The notes: generated from the sequence alone by a model not told the origin. A stretch of DNA of 64,000 bases from Toxorhynchites rutilus septentrionalis (GCF_029784135.1 NC_073745.1:313050560-313114559), one strand, 5' to 3'; counted from the stretch's first letter, positions 21,530 through 33,397 are shown. Program-made: numbers and translations.

Positions 21530-24240
21530 AAGCAGTTCTAGTCGAAGCGAAGCTGCTGAGAGTAAAGTCGGTCCTCATTTTTCACCTTCGAAGATTTCGG
21601 GCTCTGATACCGGGTATTTTTTCTAACATCACGCAATTTTTGTACGATTTTCAGGTCATAATTTCTGTCTTTAGAAACTTCGTAAAGTATTATTCGATCT
21701 TTCGATATGAATAGGATCAGAATTTCCATAGTGATCATGTGTACTACATTCCGAAAGAGTATCTCATATCTGGGATTTGTTGAATTCCTGGATGACTGAA
21801 CCGAACAATTCAATGATTCAATCTTCCTTCTTAATTTGGTGCGGTGTCAATTTACCCGAAATAACATGCTCATCTCATATTTACTTTTTAATACAATATT
21901 TTCGTAATGTTATGCGCTCCGACCCTTATCACCTTGCTTGCCTTGAGTTGATAAATGTATGATGCAAATTGTTCTAATTGTTTGTTTTGAAAACATTTTC
22001 ACCATTCTCCAATGTACCACTAGTTCGTCTAGCAGTAACTTTATCCGAGAGAAGTGGGGCGAATGTGCTCTCTCACCCGTTCACAATTATTTCGAACAAA
22101 GAACTTATTTCGGGCCAAACCCAGAATCATCACTCCCTTCCCCGTCACCTTTGTCGACTATCTCGTAGCTCTAACAAAGGTAATAAGTGTTATTCAGGCA
22201 CTTTTTGCAGCAGCAGCATCAGCAGCTTCCTCCTGGAGTCTCTTGGAGATTACCGGGCTTACAGCAGAACTCGGCAGAACAAAAGATGATGATTACAGTG
22301 CTACGGTTTGCTCGACAAATAACTGTGTGAATGGAAGGTAAATTCTTCTAGTCAATTCATACCGAAATTTAAAATGGTGTTCACAAATGTGCCACAAACA
22401 CACACCCACACATTCGTGAAAAAAAAACTTCAGAATTCTTCTCTGCAGTTCGCACATTCAGTGAACTGAGACAACGAACGCAAAAATGCTCATGTACATA
22501 CATTTATTCATCGAATATAAAACGCTCATCATTGCAATTTTGCATTTGCAGTCAAATGAAAAGAGCAAAACGAAGAAAAGGAATGAATGAACACAAAAAA
22601 ATAACAGACTGCATACATTTCACTGCATACAGAAAGCGGGAAGTAAAATTATGATGGATCAAGTTAATCCTGGGGCAATAATTCCTTCGCTTCTGGAGAG
22701 TACACGGGTGAGACTATGCTGACGAAGGCTAGCATTGTATTCAGTTGCATTCTGAATAAATGTGGATGTGTGGATGATATGCTCTGACTCTGATAACATT
22801 CGGGAATGGGGATGGTAAACGTTGCGCATTGCTGGCGCGATGCATTACATGATGCTTTTGTGATGGTTGGCTGGAATAAATTACTCGCTCAAATGTTGAA
22901 CCCAGGGAGCAGATCGATTGCGTTTGTTCATAGTTGGTTGCATTCTTTGGTAAAAGAATTCCGTTTGGTATATACCTTACTCTACTTATGTTAAATAAAC
23001 TGGATGCTATAGCTGAGGAGCATGATCAGCTATCAATATATGGTTGAAACAGGATTGCAAACTATAATTTTAAAAAATCAGGAAGAACATGTCCGGAAAG
23101 TTCGTGACGATTTTTGGGAAAACTAAAGCACCATTTTTAAAGACAGATAAATGCACAATTTTGTTCCACAATCATTTGAAATACTTCATGTAACTTACCA
23201 ATTCTATCCTCTCAGAATGTGTTTGCTTTCACATCGAAAACTGTTCACGGCCATTTCTAGGCCGCCCATAAGATCTTAATTTTTGCTCAAAATAATTTAT
23301 AGTGTAGTCAAGAAGACAAAAAGACACATTGACTAATTATGGACTTTGGTTCTGGATCGCTGCCTTCAAGTTGTCCACTTGCGAGCAACACTTAGGGCAA
23401 AATCGATTGGTTGCTTGGTCCAGAATTCCTCATAATCCAGAATTCCTTCCCATTAGACGCAGGGTATGTCTTTTTTAGGGTAAAGATCAGCTTTGGGATT
23501 TCACCAGTTCCATGAACGAATGTTTTTGGGTATCTGTAAAGAATCTGCTGATTTATTTGTCGTATCTCGCGGATTATTCTTGATCAACGTTTCAATTGGG
23601 TATTCATCTTGAGCGACATTCCAAGCAACTTTATATAGATTATTCAATATTCTTCTTATTTCTAATCGTTCCATGCTCCGATTTGATGTATTTAGATGTT
23701 ATTTGCTGCGATATATAACGGAAGCTGTATTTTTTGTTCAATTCTACATACTTCATAGTGGCTAACATTCCTTTCAATGCTTCCGTTCCTAATATATTCT
23801 TCTAATCTTCGTTTCATTAAGCCTTTTTTTCGGCCATTTTTTATTGTGCCGTCTCTTTATCAATCTATAGGAAAAATATATTTGTTATGCTGTCCTAGTG
23901 TATAACAAATAATGATGAAATCGTTTTTTTTTCTGTTTCTTCAAAGATTTCGTGGACTAACACAATTTTATTGGTTTTTATAGTACTTAACAAAATCTTC
24001 TGAAATGTTTCAAATAGCTCTAATGTTTGAGGCAAATTTTTAGCTTAGTGTGTTCTCTAAACACCTATGAATGTTTCATATTGATACGTTTACCCGTTTT
24101 TCTAGTTCACCGAGAAAGTGGAGTCGTGAGGTATAATGCTTATATTTTTCTGCGAAAACGGCGTACGAAAACGATCACTCGAACTCAGTTCAATCGCAGT
24201 AGCCGAAGCGAAAGGTTGTAAAAATTTCTCCAGCATTTCA
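21530..24240. other. Non-coding stretch, no gene recognised
   Basis: Small overlapping frames near 21.96-22.34 kb lack domains. A CAG-rich tract (GCAGCAGCAGCATCAGCAGC) lies at about 22208. Segments at 23050-23290 (GTCCGGAAAGTTCGTGACG, CTATCCTCTCAGAATGTGTT) resemble 44.9-45.15 kb, marking an unclassified interspersed repeat. Confidence 0.45.
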
Positions 24241-24299
24241 TTCGCTGCAATATAAGAGTTATAAGAGTTGAAACCCGTTGTTTGCTGAATAGGCGTTCG

Positions 24300-24367
24300 G
24301 CTGTCCATTGATTGTTCAGCTGTCCATTGTTTGGTCAGCTGTCCATTGTTTGTTCGGTTGCCCATTG
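24300..24367 (+). repeat. 19-bp tandem repeat in retroelement leader
   Basis: Three and a half copies of GCTGTCCATTGTTTGTTCA-type units start at 24300, 24319, 24338 and 24357, directly upstream of ORF1. Short tandem repeats in 5' leaders of non-LTR elements often carry promoter activity. That role is inference here. Confidence 0.85.
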
Positions 24368-24408
24368 TTACATTGACCCTGTGTCATTGTATTGATACGA
24401 AAAAGGAG

Positions 24409-25563
24409 ATGGATTCCCGTAATGTCCATACTAACTGTTTGAAGATCCAGTTCGGATCAAGCTCAAAAATGCCAACGGACAAGGAGATTTTTGCTTTTTT
24501 TCGAGAACGTGAATGGGCTTCTGATTCGCTGTGTGCCATGTTCCGAAAGCCTAGGGAGTACAGTGTATATGTCAAGTTCCAGTCCGAAGATTTGATGAAG
24601 GTGGCGCTCAGTGTATATGTCAAGTTCCAGTCCGAAGATTTGATGAAGGCGGCGCTCTTGAAAAGTCCTCCGAGCGTCAGATTCACGTATGATAATGACC
24701 AGACGGTTCTAGTAACATTTGCAACGGCCAGAGGTAACTTCCGATATGTGCGTCTATTTGGAGTGCCAATCGAAGTGGACGAGAAGCACGTGGCCACCGT
24801 GCTATCGAAATATGGGAAGATACATCACATGATTCGAGAGAGATTCGGTGCAGACACAGGATATCCAATACTCAACGGTGTGCGTGGCGTACATATGGAG
24901 ATTTCCACTGATATTCCACCGCAGCTACACGTGCAACACTTCCAAGTTCGTGTATTTTATGAAGGTATGCAAAACAAGTGTTTTGCCTGCGGTAGTCCGG
25001 AACACGTCAAGGCGAGTTGCCCGAAAAGAAAATCGGTCTCTTTCCGTTTGAGACAAAATGATGCTGAATTCACGTCCTATGCTGGAGCATTATTAGGAAT
25101 GCCGATCATTCCAAAGCCATCCACGTCCGAGATGCGGGATAAATCGCCCAAGGAAAAAGATGTCAACTCTAATAACGAAGGGCAAATGGTTGTAGAATTT
25201 TCCATGCCAGCTACGTCCGCTACGTTACAAAACGAGGCATCAGCTACATCAAGGACAACAACCGATGCTGTTGAATCGACATCCCTGCAGAGAACCAGTA
25301 GTTCTACCGAACAAGCGCCAGATGAAGAGCTAGCAACCCATACCGGTCCTAAGGAGACAGAATCAACTGATTACGCAAAGGAGCAGCAGACTGACCCTCA
25401 CGAGTGGACTCCAGCGAAGAAACGAGACCGTACGTCACGTAAAGATGAACGAGGAGCATCAAACAGTTCGGATTCATCGGATGCGGGGAATTCAAAGATT
25501 CGATTGCTCGAAAATCAATCCCAGCGTACACGGTCGCGCAGCCGTCGGATGGAAGATAAGTAA
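24409..25563 (+). CDS. L1-like ORF1, nucleic-acid-binding protein
   Basis: About 384 residues from the ATG at 24409. The upstream frame back to 24331 overlaps the tandem-repeat leader, so I prefer this start. An RRM-like middle (YVRLFGVPIEVDEKHVATVL, KYGKIHHMIRERFG) precedes one CCHC zinc knuckle (CFACGSPEHVKASC). The C-terminal third is Ser/Thr/Glu-rich and ends in a basic tail (RTRSRSRR). ORF1 proteins of this group bind element RNA and form the ribonucleoprotein used in target-primed reverse transcription. An exact in-frame duplication of 16 residues (SVYVKFQSEDLMKVAL) lies near residues 52-83. The frame is open throughout. Confidence 0.88.
   Translation: MDSRNVHTNCLKIQFGSSSKMPTDKEIFAFFREREWASDSLCAMFRKPREYSVYVKFQSEDLMKVALSVYVKFQSEDLMKAALLKSPPSVRFTYDNDQTVLVTFATARGNFRYVRLFGVPIEVDEKHVATVLSKYGKIHHMIRERFGADTGYPILNGVRGVHMEISTDIPPQLHVQHFQVRVFYEGMQNKCFACGSPEHVKASCPKRKSVSFRLRQNDAEFTSYAGALLGMPIIPKPSTSEMRDKSPKEKDVNSNNEGQMVVEFSMPATSATLQNEASATSRTTTDAVESTSLQRTSSSTEQAPDEELATHTGPKETESTDYAKEQQTDPHEWTPAKKRDRTSRKDERGASNSSDSSDAGNSKIRLLENQSQRTRSRSRRMEDK
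24562..24657 (+). repeat. 48-bp in-frame tandem duplication in ORF1
   Basis: Units 24562-24609 and 24610-24657 differ at one base (GTGGCGCTC versus GCGGCGCTC), giving Val/Ala. The reading frame is kept. The near-identity means the duplication is recent, or a sequencing or assembly artefact. Confidence 0.95.
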
Positions 25564-25586
25564 TCTTCGTATTGTTAAATTGTGAA

Positions 25587-28500
25587 ATGAATTACTCTAT
25601 TAATATTGCCACGCTCAATTTAAATAGTATCAATACAGATGCTAACAAGGCTGTTTTCAAAGATTTTGTAAAAAATTACGATGTTGATGTAGTATTTTTG
25701 CAAGAGGTGACATTTGAAAACTTCTCGTTTCTTAGTTCACATAACGCTCTGATAAACATAAGTGAGGATAAGAAAGGCACGGGTATTCTGTTGAAGAAAA
25801 ACTTAAATTACAATTCTCCTATTCTCGATACTTCTGGTAGAATTACATCAGTGATAGTAAACGATATAAATTACATCAACATATATGCTCACTCAGGTAG
25901 CAACAAGAAAAAGGAGAGAGATGACCTATTTCTCAATCAAATGACAGTGCATATTAGTAAGATTGATTGTCAATATTCAGTGTTAGTAGGAGATTTCAAC
26001 TGCATACTGGATCCAAATGACTGCAATAGCTCTGCCCGAAATTTTTCTAATGGTCTCCGAAATTTAGTCGACCTTTTTCAACTCCAAGATATTGCCAAAA
26101 AGCTGCATGTGGAAAAGTTTACGTTTTATCGAGGTGACTATGCATCCCGTTTAGATCGCTTCTATGGGCCAGATGCTTTTGTTGCCAGAGTTCGATATTT
26201 GAAAACCATTGCGGTTCCATGCTCAGATCATCATGCTGTGATTTTGAAATTGTCCGTCCAACGACACGAGCTCAACACAAGAGGAAGGGGATACTGGAGA
26301 ATTGATTCAAATCTGTTATCATCACCAGAGGTTAGCCAAGTCTTCAGAGAGCAATTACAATTGCTAAGAGGTAGATTGGAATACATGGATCATAATTCAT
26401 GGTGGAACTATGCGTTCAAAGCTAAAGTTCGTAGCCTTTACAAAGCAGAATCGTGGCGCCGTTATCAGGCTGTGCAGAACAGTAAGAATATTTTGTATTC
26501 TCGATTCCATGTATTGTGTAACAGGAGATCTAATGGAGAAAACGTCACCGATGAAATTAATATTGTTAAAAACCTTTTGATGGAACACGAAAACGCAAAG
26601 CTGCAATGTTTGCAGTCTAGAATTGGAGAAAAATCATTGAGGGTGAAAAATTGAACGTCTATCAGGTATCGAAGCATTTACACAACCATCTCACGCCAGT
26701 GATTCAGTCAACTGGAACTAATGATTCGTCAAACAATCGTCCGTCATTACTGGAAGTACACCAATACTACAGCGACCTGTTTGCAGAAAGTGAGTCCTCT
26801 GGGATAGAGAGCTTAGAAAATCCTATCAGCTACATCAACAATACACTCGACGAAGAAGATGCGATTGGATTAGTTCGACCGATAACCGAGCGAGAAATTA
26901 GTCTAACACTTAAACAGTGTTCTAAAAAGAAGTCACCTGGACCTGACGGATTGACATACGAATTTTACACAGAACATTTCGATCTTCTTAAGCATGATCT
27001 TGTAGCTCGGTTCAATTCGTATTTAAATGGGCAGACGATGCCACCCAAGGATTTTTCGGCTGGAATCATCACCATGATTCCTAAGAAAGGAGTGGTACCA
27101 ACAATTCAGGACCATCGCCCAATAAGTCTCCTGAACACAGACTACAAGTTATTCTGTAAAATTCTAGCGAAACGAATTTCTTTAATACTGGATAAATTAC
27201 TGGGTTCTGGACAAAGTGCTACAGTAGATGGCCGATCGTGCACTGATAATCTGAAGGACATTAGGCGATTAGTAACACGATCTATTGAGTCAAAACAGTT
27301 CAAAGGATTTTTACTCAGCGTAGATCTTGAAAAGGCGTTTGATAATGTCAATCACACATTTCTGTGGAAAGTGCTTGAAAAATTCAGATTCCCAACGCAA
27401 TTGATACATTGTTTGAAGGCCTTGTATAGCGTGGCTACATCAAAAGTTCTGCTTAACGGATTTTTTACGCCAGAAATTAAAATTAGATCTTCAGTACGGC
27501 AAGGATGCCCGCTCAGTATGATCCTTTTTGTTCTCTACATAGAGCCTTTGATCAGGAACATACACGCAAATTCCAGTGGTGTTCTTGTGTACGGAAAATT
27601 CTTAAAGGTAATAGCATATGCTGATGACATTGTTATATTCGTCAAAGGCCAGGAAGAGTTCGATTCAATTATGCAAATCTTCGATTCGTTCACCCAATAT
27701 GCAAAAATACGAATGAATAAGCAAAAATCGTCGTTTTTGAGGCTCAACAATCCAAAATCAGGTCCACAGAAAATCCCAGAGGTCGATGAACTAAAAATAT
27801 TGGGTGTAGTTATCGCTGGATGTTGGTCGAAAATTATAGATAAAAATTATACGAAACTCATCAATAGTATCAATTTCCGCTTAATGACAAATGCAACCAG
27901 GAATTTGAACATGTTTGAACGGATATGGGTTCTTAATACGTTCGTACTCTCTAAACTGTGGTACATCGCGCAAGTTTTCCCACCAAGAAATTATCACCTA
28001 GCCAAAATTAAAAGCATGACAGGAAATTTCCTTTGGCGTGGTTCTGTTTTCAGAGTTGCAAGAGTTCAGTTATACTTAGACTACTATCGAGGAGGTTTAC
28101 GTTTGATCGATCCGGAAACAAAATGCAAAGCACTGTTTTTGAAAAATATTCTGCATTCACGGATTAACGGAAGTAATAATCCGGAGGAAAATTATTTATT
28201 TGATTTCCAAAATAGCGGTCGTCTTACTAGAAACGCAAAAGAATGGATAACTGCCGCGCGAAGTATGGTGCAAGAAACAAATTTTAGAGCCGAAAGTTCA
28301 CAACAGATGTATAACAAGTTTCTCAGTAATACTCCGATAAAACCTAGTGTAGAAAATGATTACCCGAAGAAAATTGGGCGAACTTGTGGAGAAATAATAG
28401 CTACAATTTTCTATGCTCTGAAGATAAATCCAATGTGTTTCTGCTACTAAATGATATCATTTCGAATAAAGAAAAGTTGATAGCTTATAACATCGGAAGG

Positions 28501-28842
28501 CTTGTAGATGGAAATTGCGATATGTGTAGACAACCAGATACAAATCTACACCGTATAGTTGAATGCACGAAACCCAGAGAAATACGTGAATGGACGGAAC
28601 AAATGTTAAGAGAAAGGCTAAACGTAAACTTTAACACAATTGATGAAAATTTATACAATCCTATAAATGAAAATAACCCTAAACAGAAAGCAGCGTTATG
28701 GTTGGCAATACACTTTATCAGTTGGAGTGTAAAGTTAAAAATTGGCAGTCTGTTTTGTTTCCAAAGGAGCATTAGAGAAATACGATGTGCAAATAGAAAA
28801 GATTTCGCAAAGCATTTTGAGCAATATTTGAACATATGTTAG
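25587..28842 (+). pseudogene. L1-like ORF2 (APE endonuclease, reverse transcriptase)
   Basis: The endonuclease carries the family's residues: IATLNLNS, VVFLQEV, NIYAHSG, LVGDFNC, RLDRFYG and the terminal SDHHAV. The reverse transcriptase has SPGPDGLTYEFY, IITMIPKKG, HRPISLLNTDYKLF, SVDLEKAFDNVNH, VRQGCPLS and an intact catalytic AYADD. The C-terminus has a CX2C...HX4C motif (CDMCRQPDTNLHRIVEC) but no RNase H. Two shifts break it: near 26630-26645 the frame moves so that the linker resumes as GEKLNVYQVSKHL, and near 28365-28385 it resumes as NLWRNNSYNFLC. Both fit single-base losses beside A-runs. Restricted damage suggests recent decay or sequencing error. Confidence 0.9.
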
Positions 28843-28960
28843 CCAAAAATATCATTTCGATAATTCTTTTTTTTTCTCTCTGTTTAAAGTGCCTTTCATT
28901 CACAGTAATTCACAGCACAAATGTGCGGAAGATGAGAATGCTTCTAAGTTTTGATCGTTT

Positions 28961-30036
28961 AAGCCATTTATGAATTAGAGAGTCGTAATGCGCAACATAT
29001 TAAACAAATCTCAGAGAATTTACAATTCTATTGGAATTCAAATCAGTGTCCGATCAACTGTCAACATCCGTTGGTAGCAAAAATAGTTATTAACGTTCAT
29101 ACTATTCCACAAAAAAATGACATATTTTTTGATATGGAACCCTTACTGAGGAACATAATATTGCCGTAGGACTAGTTGATTCAGATGAAATACTGGAAGT
29201 TAAATTTCTTTTTTTTATCCGTTTTGTTCATTTTAGGCTCATTAGCGTTTCAGCCGCAACAGAGCCGAATTTTAATCATGTACATGTCACAAGTTTATCA
29301 TATCTATAATTAGCACATTACACAGTTGCCATTTTGTCGGCGTTAGAATACACATTTACACAGTAGCCATTTAGGCGTAAGAGTTTTTCCTTCTGTTCTT
29401 CCATTATCCAGTTAGACCGGACAGTTGATTGATCATGGTTGAGTTATTTATAGAACAGGAGTCCGATGTGTCTTGCAGAGCAGAGCAGTTGTATGGATGA
29501 ATCGATCTTATTTCTACCGTGGATCGATCTCCATCGCTGATGATTGTTGCGTGGACGTAGTTATTCTGTAACAACACAAAGATGGTCAATGAGAGCCTCA
29601 CGATCGATCCCTTACTAAGCGAACGCGCAACCAATGTGGCTACGGAGACCTCCCCTAAATTTCTTGAAACTGTGCAAAATTTTTATGATACTGAGTTGGA
29701 ATACATTAAAGAATGAAAGGCTAGTCTAGGAAAAACATAACAGTCTTAGATAAAAGTCCATTCCGGAGAATCAAAATGACATTAATAAAAAATAAATATA
29801 ACTCATATAGAGCATAAATGTATTATATTTTGATAACGTTTTGTGTTCGCTAACTAGTATCGTCATCAGTCGAAAGAATTTTTCTACGATGATCAACATT
29901 TGGACAACAGATAAGTCATGGTATAAATGCTATGATATTTCTTTAAACTGAAATTTTGATCTGAAATTCGACAATGTTTATGATAAAACTTCCAATAACC
30001 ATAATCTTCTTCGCAAAGTCTCTTCAACATCTAAGT
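28961..30036. other. Non-coding stretch apart from a possible exon
   Basis: No repeat end or RNA gene recognised. The only coding-like segment is on the minus strand at 29400-29580 and is listed separately. Confidence 0.4.
29404..29580 (-). other. Possible coding exon (unidentified)
   Basis: On the minus strand a good acceptor (pyrimidine-rich TTTGTGTTGTTACAG, ending near 29565) is followed by an open frame, NNYVHATIISDGDRSTVEIR... to ...NNSTMINQLSGLTG, stopping at 29404. It is better balanced in composition than its surroundings and has several potential N-glycosylation sites (NCS, NNS, NST). Read through the acceptor, the upstream frame is hydrophobic and signal-peptide-like. I do not recognise the protein, and a chance ORF remains likely. 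Confidence 0.2.
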
Positions 30037-30102
30037 ATTCAGCCATTGCATACCAAACCGATGTAGTGGTTCTCAGATTAAAATTGGTAGTTTTGTTCCG
30101 TT
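30037..30102 (+). repeat. Palindromic family, fragment left of mariner
   Basis: GCATACCAAACCGATGTAGTGGTTCTCAGA... is the same opening phrase found at 33884 and 39886 (plus) and 33700 and 35290 (minus). It is interrupted at about 30103 by a mariner remnant. Confidence 0.75.
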
Positions 30103-30799
30103 GTTTTCATTGTATCGAGTCATACTATAGCTTGTTGGAAAGGTATTTTTGCGCGCTATAATATAGTCCTTGACAGTGTTTTGTTTGGTTAAGTCGTTCG
30201 TGAGTTATAGTGTCGCAAATATGGAGCAAAATAAAGAGAAAATCCGACATATTTTACAGTATTGTTTACAGCGCAAACGGTCGTGGTCGAAGCCCGCTGA
30301 AGCGGCTCAGACGGTGGCCAAGCCCTCATTAACGGCCAGGAAGGTTCTGCTGTGTGTTTGGTGGGATTGTCAAGGAATAATCTATTATGAGCTGCTTCCC
30401 TATGGCCAAACGCTCAATTCGGACCTGTACTGCCAACAACTGGACCGCTTGAAGGTAGCACTCATGAAGAAGAGGCCATCTTTGATAGAGGCCGCATTGT
30501 CTTCCATCAAGACAACGCCAGGCCACACACTTCTTTGGTGACGCGCCAGAAGCTCCGGGAGCTCGGATGGGAAGTTCTTTTGCATCCGCCGTATAGTCCG
30601 GACCTTGCACCAAGTGACTACCACCTGGTTTTGTCCATGGCGAACGAGCTAGGTAGTCAGAAGTTAGCCACAGGGGTATTATGAAGTTGGCATCTCGTTG
30701 GGAACAAGTCATCGAACAAAACGGCGCATATTTTACTTAAAACAGATGATTGTAACTAATTTTATGAAAAAATACCGCAGGACTTTTTTGACAGCCTAA
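30103..30799 (+). mobile_element. mariner remnant, left end lost
   Basis: It aligns to the fuller copy at 45580-46762. The left TIR and about 65 bp are missing. The right TIR (AATACCGCAGGACTTTTTTG...CCTAA, ending 30799) is intact and followed by TA. It lies inside the palindromic repeat, which resumes at about 30802 (TTTTTTCTCGAAAG..., GAGTTATGATTTTTC). Confidence 0.88.
30221..30740 (+). pseudogene. mariner transposase with large internal deletion
   Basis: The start MEQNKEKIRHILQY is fused to QRKRSWSKPAEAAQ, so most of the paired-like DNA-binding region and the first catalytic Asp are gone. The segment containing VWWDCQGIIYYELLPYGQT is kept. The frame then shifts near the second Asp block (HQDNARPH lies in another frame) and shifts again before the terminal GIMKLASRWEQVIEQNGAY. 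The stop is at 30738-30740. It cannot encode a working enzyme. Confidence 0.85.
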
Positions 30800-30801
30800 T
30801 A

Positions 30802-31193
30802 TTTATGTTTTTTTCTCGAAAGTATGTTTTACATATCATATCCAAAAATCAGAGATGGTTTCTTTTTCGCTTTTGAGTTATGATTTTTCTGAAGGTTTTG
30901 ATGGTCTGAAAAATAAATTTTCCCATATTTTCCAAAAATGTCTTTTCTTAAATTCTTAACGTATCAACTACTGGACCGATTCAGAAAAAACAACATATTA
31001 AATTGAAGTCAGTAAACTAGTCTTCTTTGAAAAAAAAATATCACACTTCTCCGAAAAAATGGTATTCCACAGTCAAATAGATCAAGTTCAGTCGCATATG
31101 AATATTAAACGAACACTAAAAACATGTTATCTTTGAAAAATCATAACTACATCTCTCATTTGAAGATATGTTATGTAAAATAACCTCAGCTTT
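30802..31193 (+). repeat. Palindromic family, segment between two insertions
   Basis: It continues the repeat with GAGTTATGATTTTTC, CTACTGGACCGATTCAG and AAATTGAAG phrases. It ends in CTTT CAAAAAAATATA at 31205, where a retroelement is inserted. The interrupted sequence resumes at 33398. Confidence 0.75.
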
Positions 31194-31205
31194 CAAAAAA
31201 ATATA

Positions 31206-33397
31206 TATTGTATTGTATTGTATCTTGTATAATTCATCCGACATTGTGTTTGTGTTAATGAATAAAAACTTAGACTAGTTTACATACATGAAACTCCACA
31301 TAAATACACAGATAAAAACAGTCATGCTCTCCTCAATCTATTCCTAAATCGGTTTGACGGTTCTCCAAACTCAAACGCAGATTCCACCAAAGAAAATTCA
31401 CGAATCATCGCTGTCATCGGTTCATGATATCCGTATAGAGTTCGATGGAAACTTGGCTTTTTTGAACACATTTTTGAACGCTGATATTGAGTTTATTGCG
31501 ATGGCACCAGTCAACGAAAGTATTCAGCAAAATCTGAAGACGATGGCAATCCTCAATCGAGTAAACAACAGCATACAGTTTAAGGTCATCAGCATAAATC
31601 AGTTTGCATCTGACTCCCAGCAGAGCTGCCACATCGTTGAAGAACAATGTGAACAGAAGTGGTCCCAGGTTGCTTCCCTGCTGTACGCCGGAAGTGCTAT
31701 TGAACGCGGAAGAGATACACGAGCCAAGTCGCACACGAAGAGTTCTTCCCGTCAAGTACGATTTCAACCACGTTATTAGATGCTCGGATACTCCAAGTCG
31801 CGAAAGTTTGCAGAGCAGGATTTTGTGGGATTATCGAATGCAGCTTTCAGATCCGTATATATTACGTCCACTTGCACTCTTTCCTCCAGAGCGTTAATGC
31901 AAGTACTAGTGATGTATAAAAGGTTGGTAGTTACCGATCGCCCAGGAATAAATCCATGCTGGTCAGTTGATATGTACCATTTCGAGCAATTCAAGACTAC
32001 TTCACTTAAAATAATCTCGAACAACTTGGACGCCGCCGAAAGACTGGTGATACCACGATAGTTTCTTACATCCCGCTTGTCCCCCGACTTGAAGACAGGA
32101 AACATAAATGACTCCTTCCATAATGTTGGGAATTTACCTTGCTCAAAAGATGCATTGAAAATGGCTGCAACAGGCTCAGCTAAAGCAGCTGAACACCGAC
32201 AGAACACCACCGCCGGGATTCCATCCGGACCAGGAGTAAGCGAGTTCTTCAGTTTTCTCATTGCTGAATGCACCATAGCTGGAGTTACTGTGTATCAGTT
32301 GCAGCAGATGTCGCATCAACATCACAAGTTGTTCTTTGTTCGAAGACTGACGCAAAATGTGTCGCAAACATTTCACACGCATCGTCAGGGGATACTGACT
32401 CTTTCCCATCAAGAATCACGTTGGACGGAATGCTCGAGTTTTTCCTTTTGCTGTTGATAAATCCCCAGAAGCTTCGAGGGTGGCTCCGCAAATTCCACTG
32501 AACTCTGAGTACGTGAGATTTATACAAAGCACTATTTAGCCTACAATAAGTAGCACTAGCGCGCTTGAAATCACGCTTAGTGTCAGGCGTTCTATGACGA
32601 CGCAATTTTCGCTGTGCTGAGTTACAATCACGTTTTAGCTGTCTGAGCTGAGTGGTACTCCAAGCTGGAGAAATAGGACGTCGCTTGGGAGGGATTTGTG
32701 ATTCCAGCCAAAGTCGAATTATTTTACAGAAACGGACAGCCATCAGGTCAACATCTGCACATTCGGTAACATCGATCCAGTTCTGACTGAGCAGATATTG
32801 CAGTAGGGAGGCATAATCAATTTTCTTATAATCAAGCTGCCTTACTCCATCATTCACATCTCGAGGTATGTAAGATGGGCAAGTATGAGGCACGGCAAGT
32901 GAAACGGCCAGAGGCGGATGGGGAGGATCGATCGGCAGCAATGACACGGCAGATTCATCTACTTTGTAGTCATGTTCATCGCTACAAAACACCATATCTA
33001 GAGTACGACCGCGTGAATTCCGGACTGAATTTCGTTGAATAAGATTGACGAACTTCATTCCATCAACGAGGGCAGAGCTTGCAGCACTCAACGACGATTC
33101 TTCGGAAAGGACAACCCTGTTATTACTGGTCTCCCATTGAAGCAGAGGCTGGTTATAGTCACCACAAATGAGAACTTTGTCCTCAATACTTGTCATGTCA
33201 CAACTTCTTGGCAGAGTCAGTGTGAGCGTAAATCACGTCAACATCGCGGCTTCGATCGGATGGGATGTACACAGCACATACGAAAAGCTTAAAGACGGGT
33301 AATTTCACTAAAACACAGACTTGTTCTAACGTTGCACCGCGTTCAACGTTCACTCGATAGCTGGTATAGCGTTGTGATACAGCAACTAGCACACCAC
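31206..33397 (-). mobile_element. 5'-truncated CR1/Jockey-like non-LTR element
   Basis: It is flanked by a 12-bp target duplication CAAAAAAATATA (31194-31205 and 33398-33409). The 3' end on the minus strand carries an (ACAAT)n tail, seen as TATTGTATTGTATTG at 31206. The 5' end is cut inside the endonuclease (GGVLVAVSQRYTS). The host is the palindromic repeat, whose halves join cleanly once the element is removed. The clade within the CR1/Jockey group is not resolved. Confidence 0.88.
31414..33397 (-). pseudogene. Non-LTR ORF2: APE endonuclease and reverse transcriptase
   Basis: In minus-strand order there is endonuclease (LPVFKLFVCAVYIPSD, KVLICGDYNQPLLQW, GRTLDMVFCSD, DPPHPPLAVSL), a linker, then RT (LTPGPDGIPAVVF, FPVFKSGDKRDVRNYRGIT, QHGFIPGRSVTTNL, IYTDLKAAFD, QGSNLGPLLFTLFFNDV and catalytic IYADD). 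Frame shifts occur near 33197, near 32285 and near 31775. After LNISVQKC the expected thumb region is missing, so an internal deletion near 31470 is likely. The open frame extending to 33431 uses a start codon in flanking host DNA. Confidence 0.85.

Larger units (their letters stand above)
24250..28960 (+). mobile_element. L1-clade non-LTR retrotransposon, nearly complete
   Basis: The order is a 5' leader with short tandem repeats, ORF1 (24409-25563) and ORF2 (25587-28842) with endonuclease, reverse transcriptase and a C-terminal Cys/His motif, and then a presumed 3' UTR. The ORF order, 23-bp inter-ORF gap, APE-type endonuclease without RNase H and RT wording (SPGPDGLTYEFY) fit the L1/Tx1 group. 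Exact ends and target duplication were not found, so the borders are approximate. Coding damage is slight, so the insertion is probably young. Confidence 0.85.

Noticed and set aside
24384..24797. 137-residue minus-strand ORF
   Set aside because: It is the antisense shadow of L1-like ORF1.
31776..33196. Plus-strand ORFs such as 31354-31779 and 32077-32457
   Set aside because: They are antisense shadows of the minus-strand retroelement ORF2.
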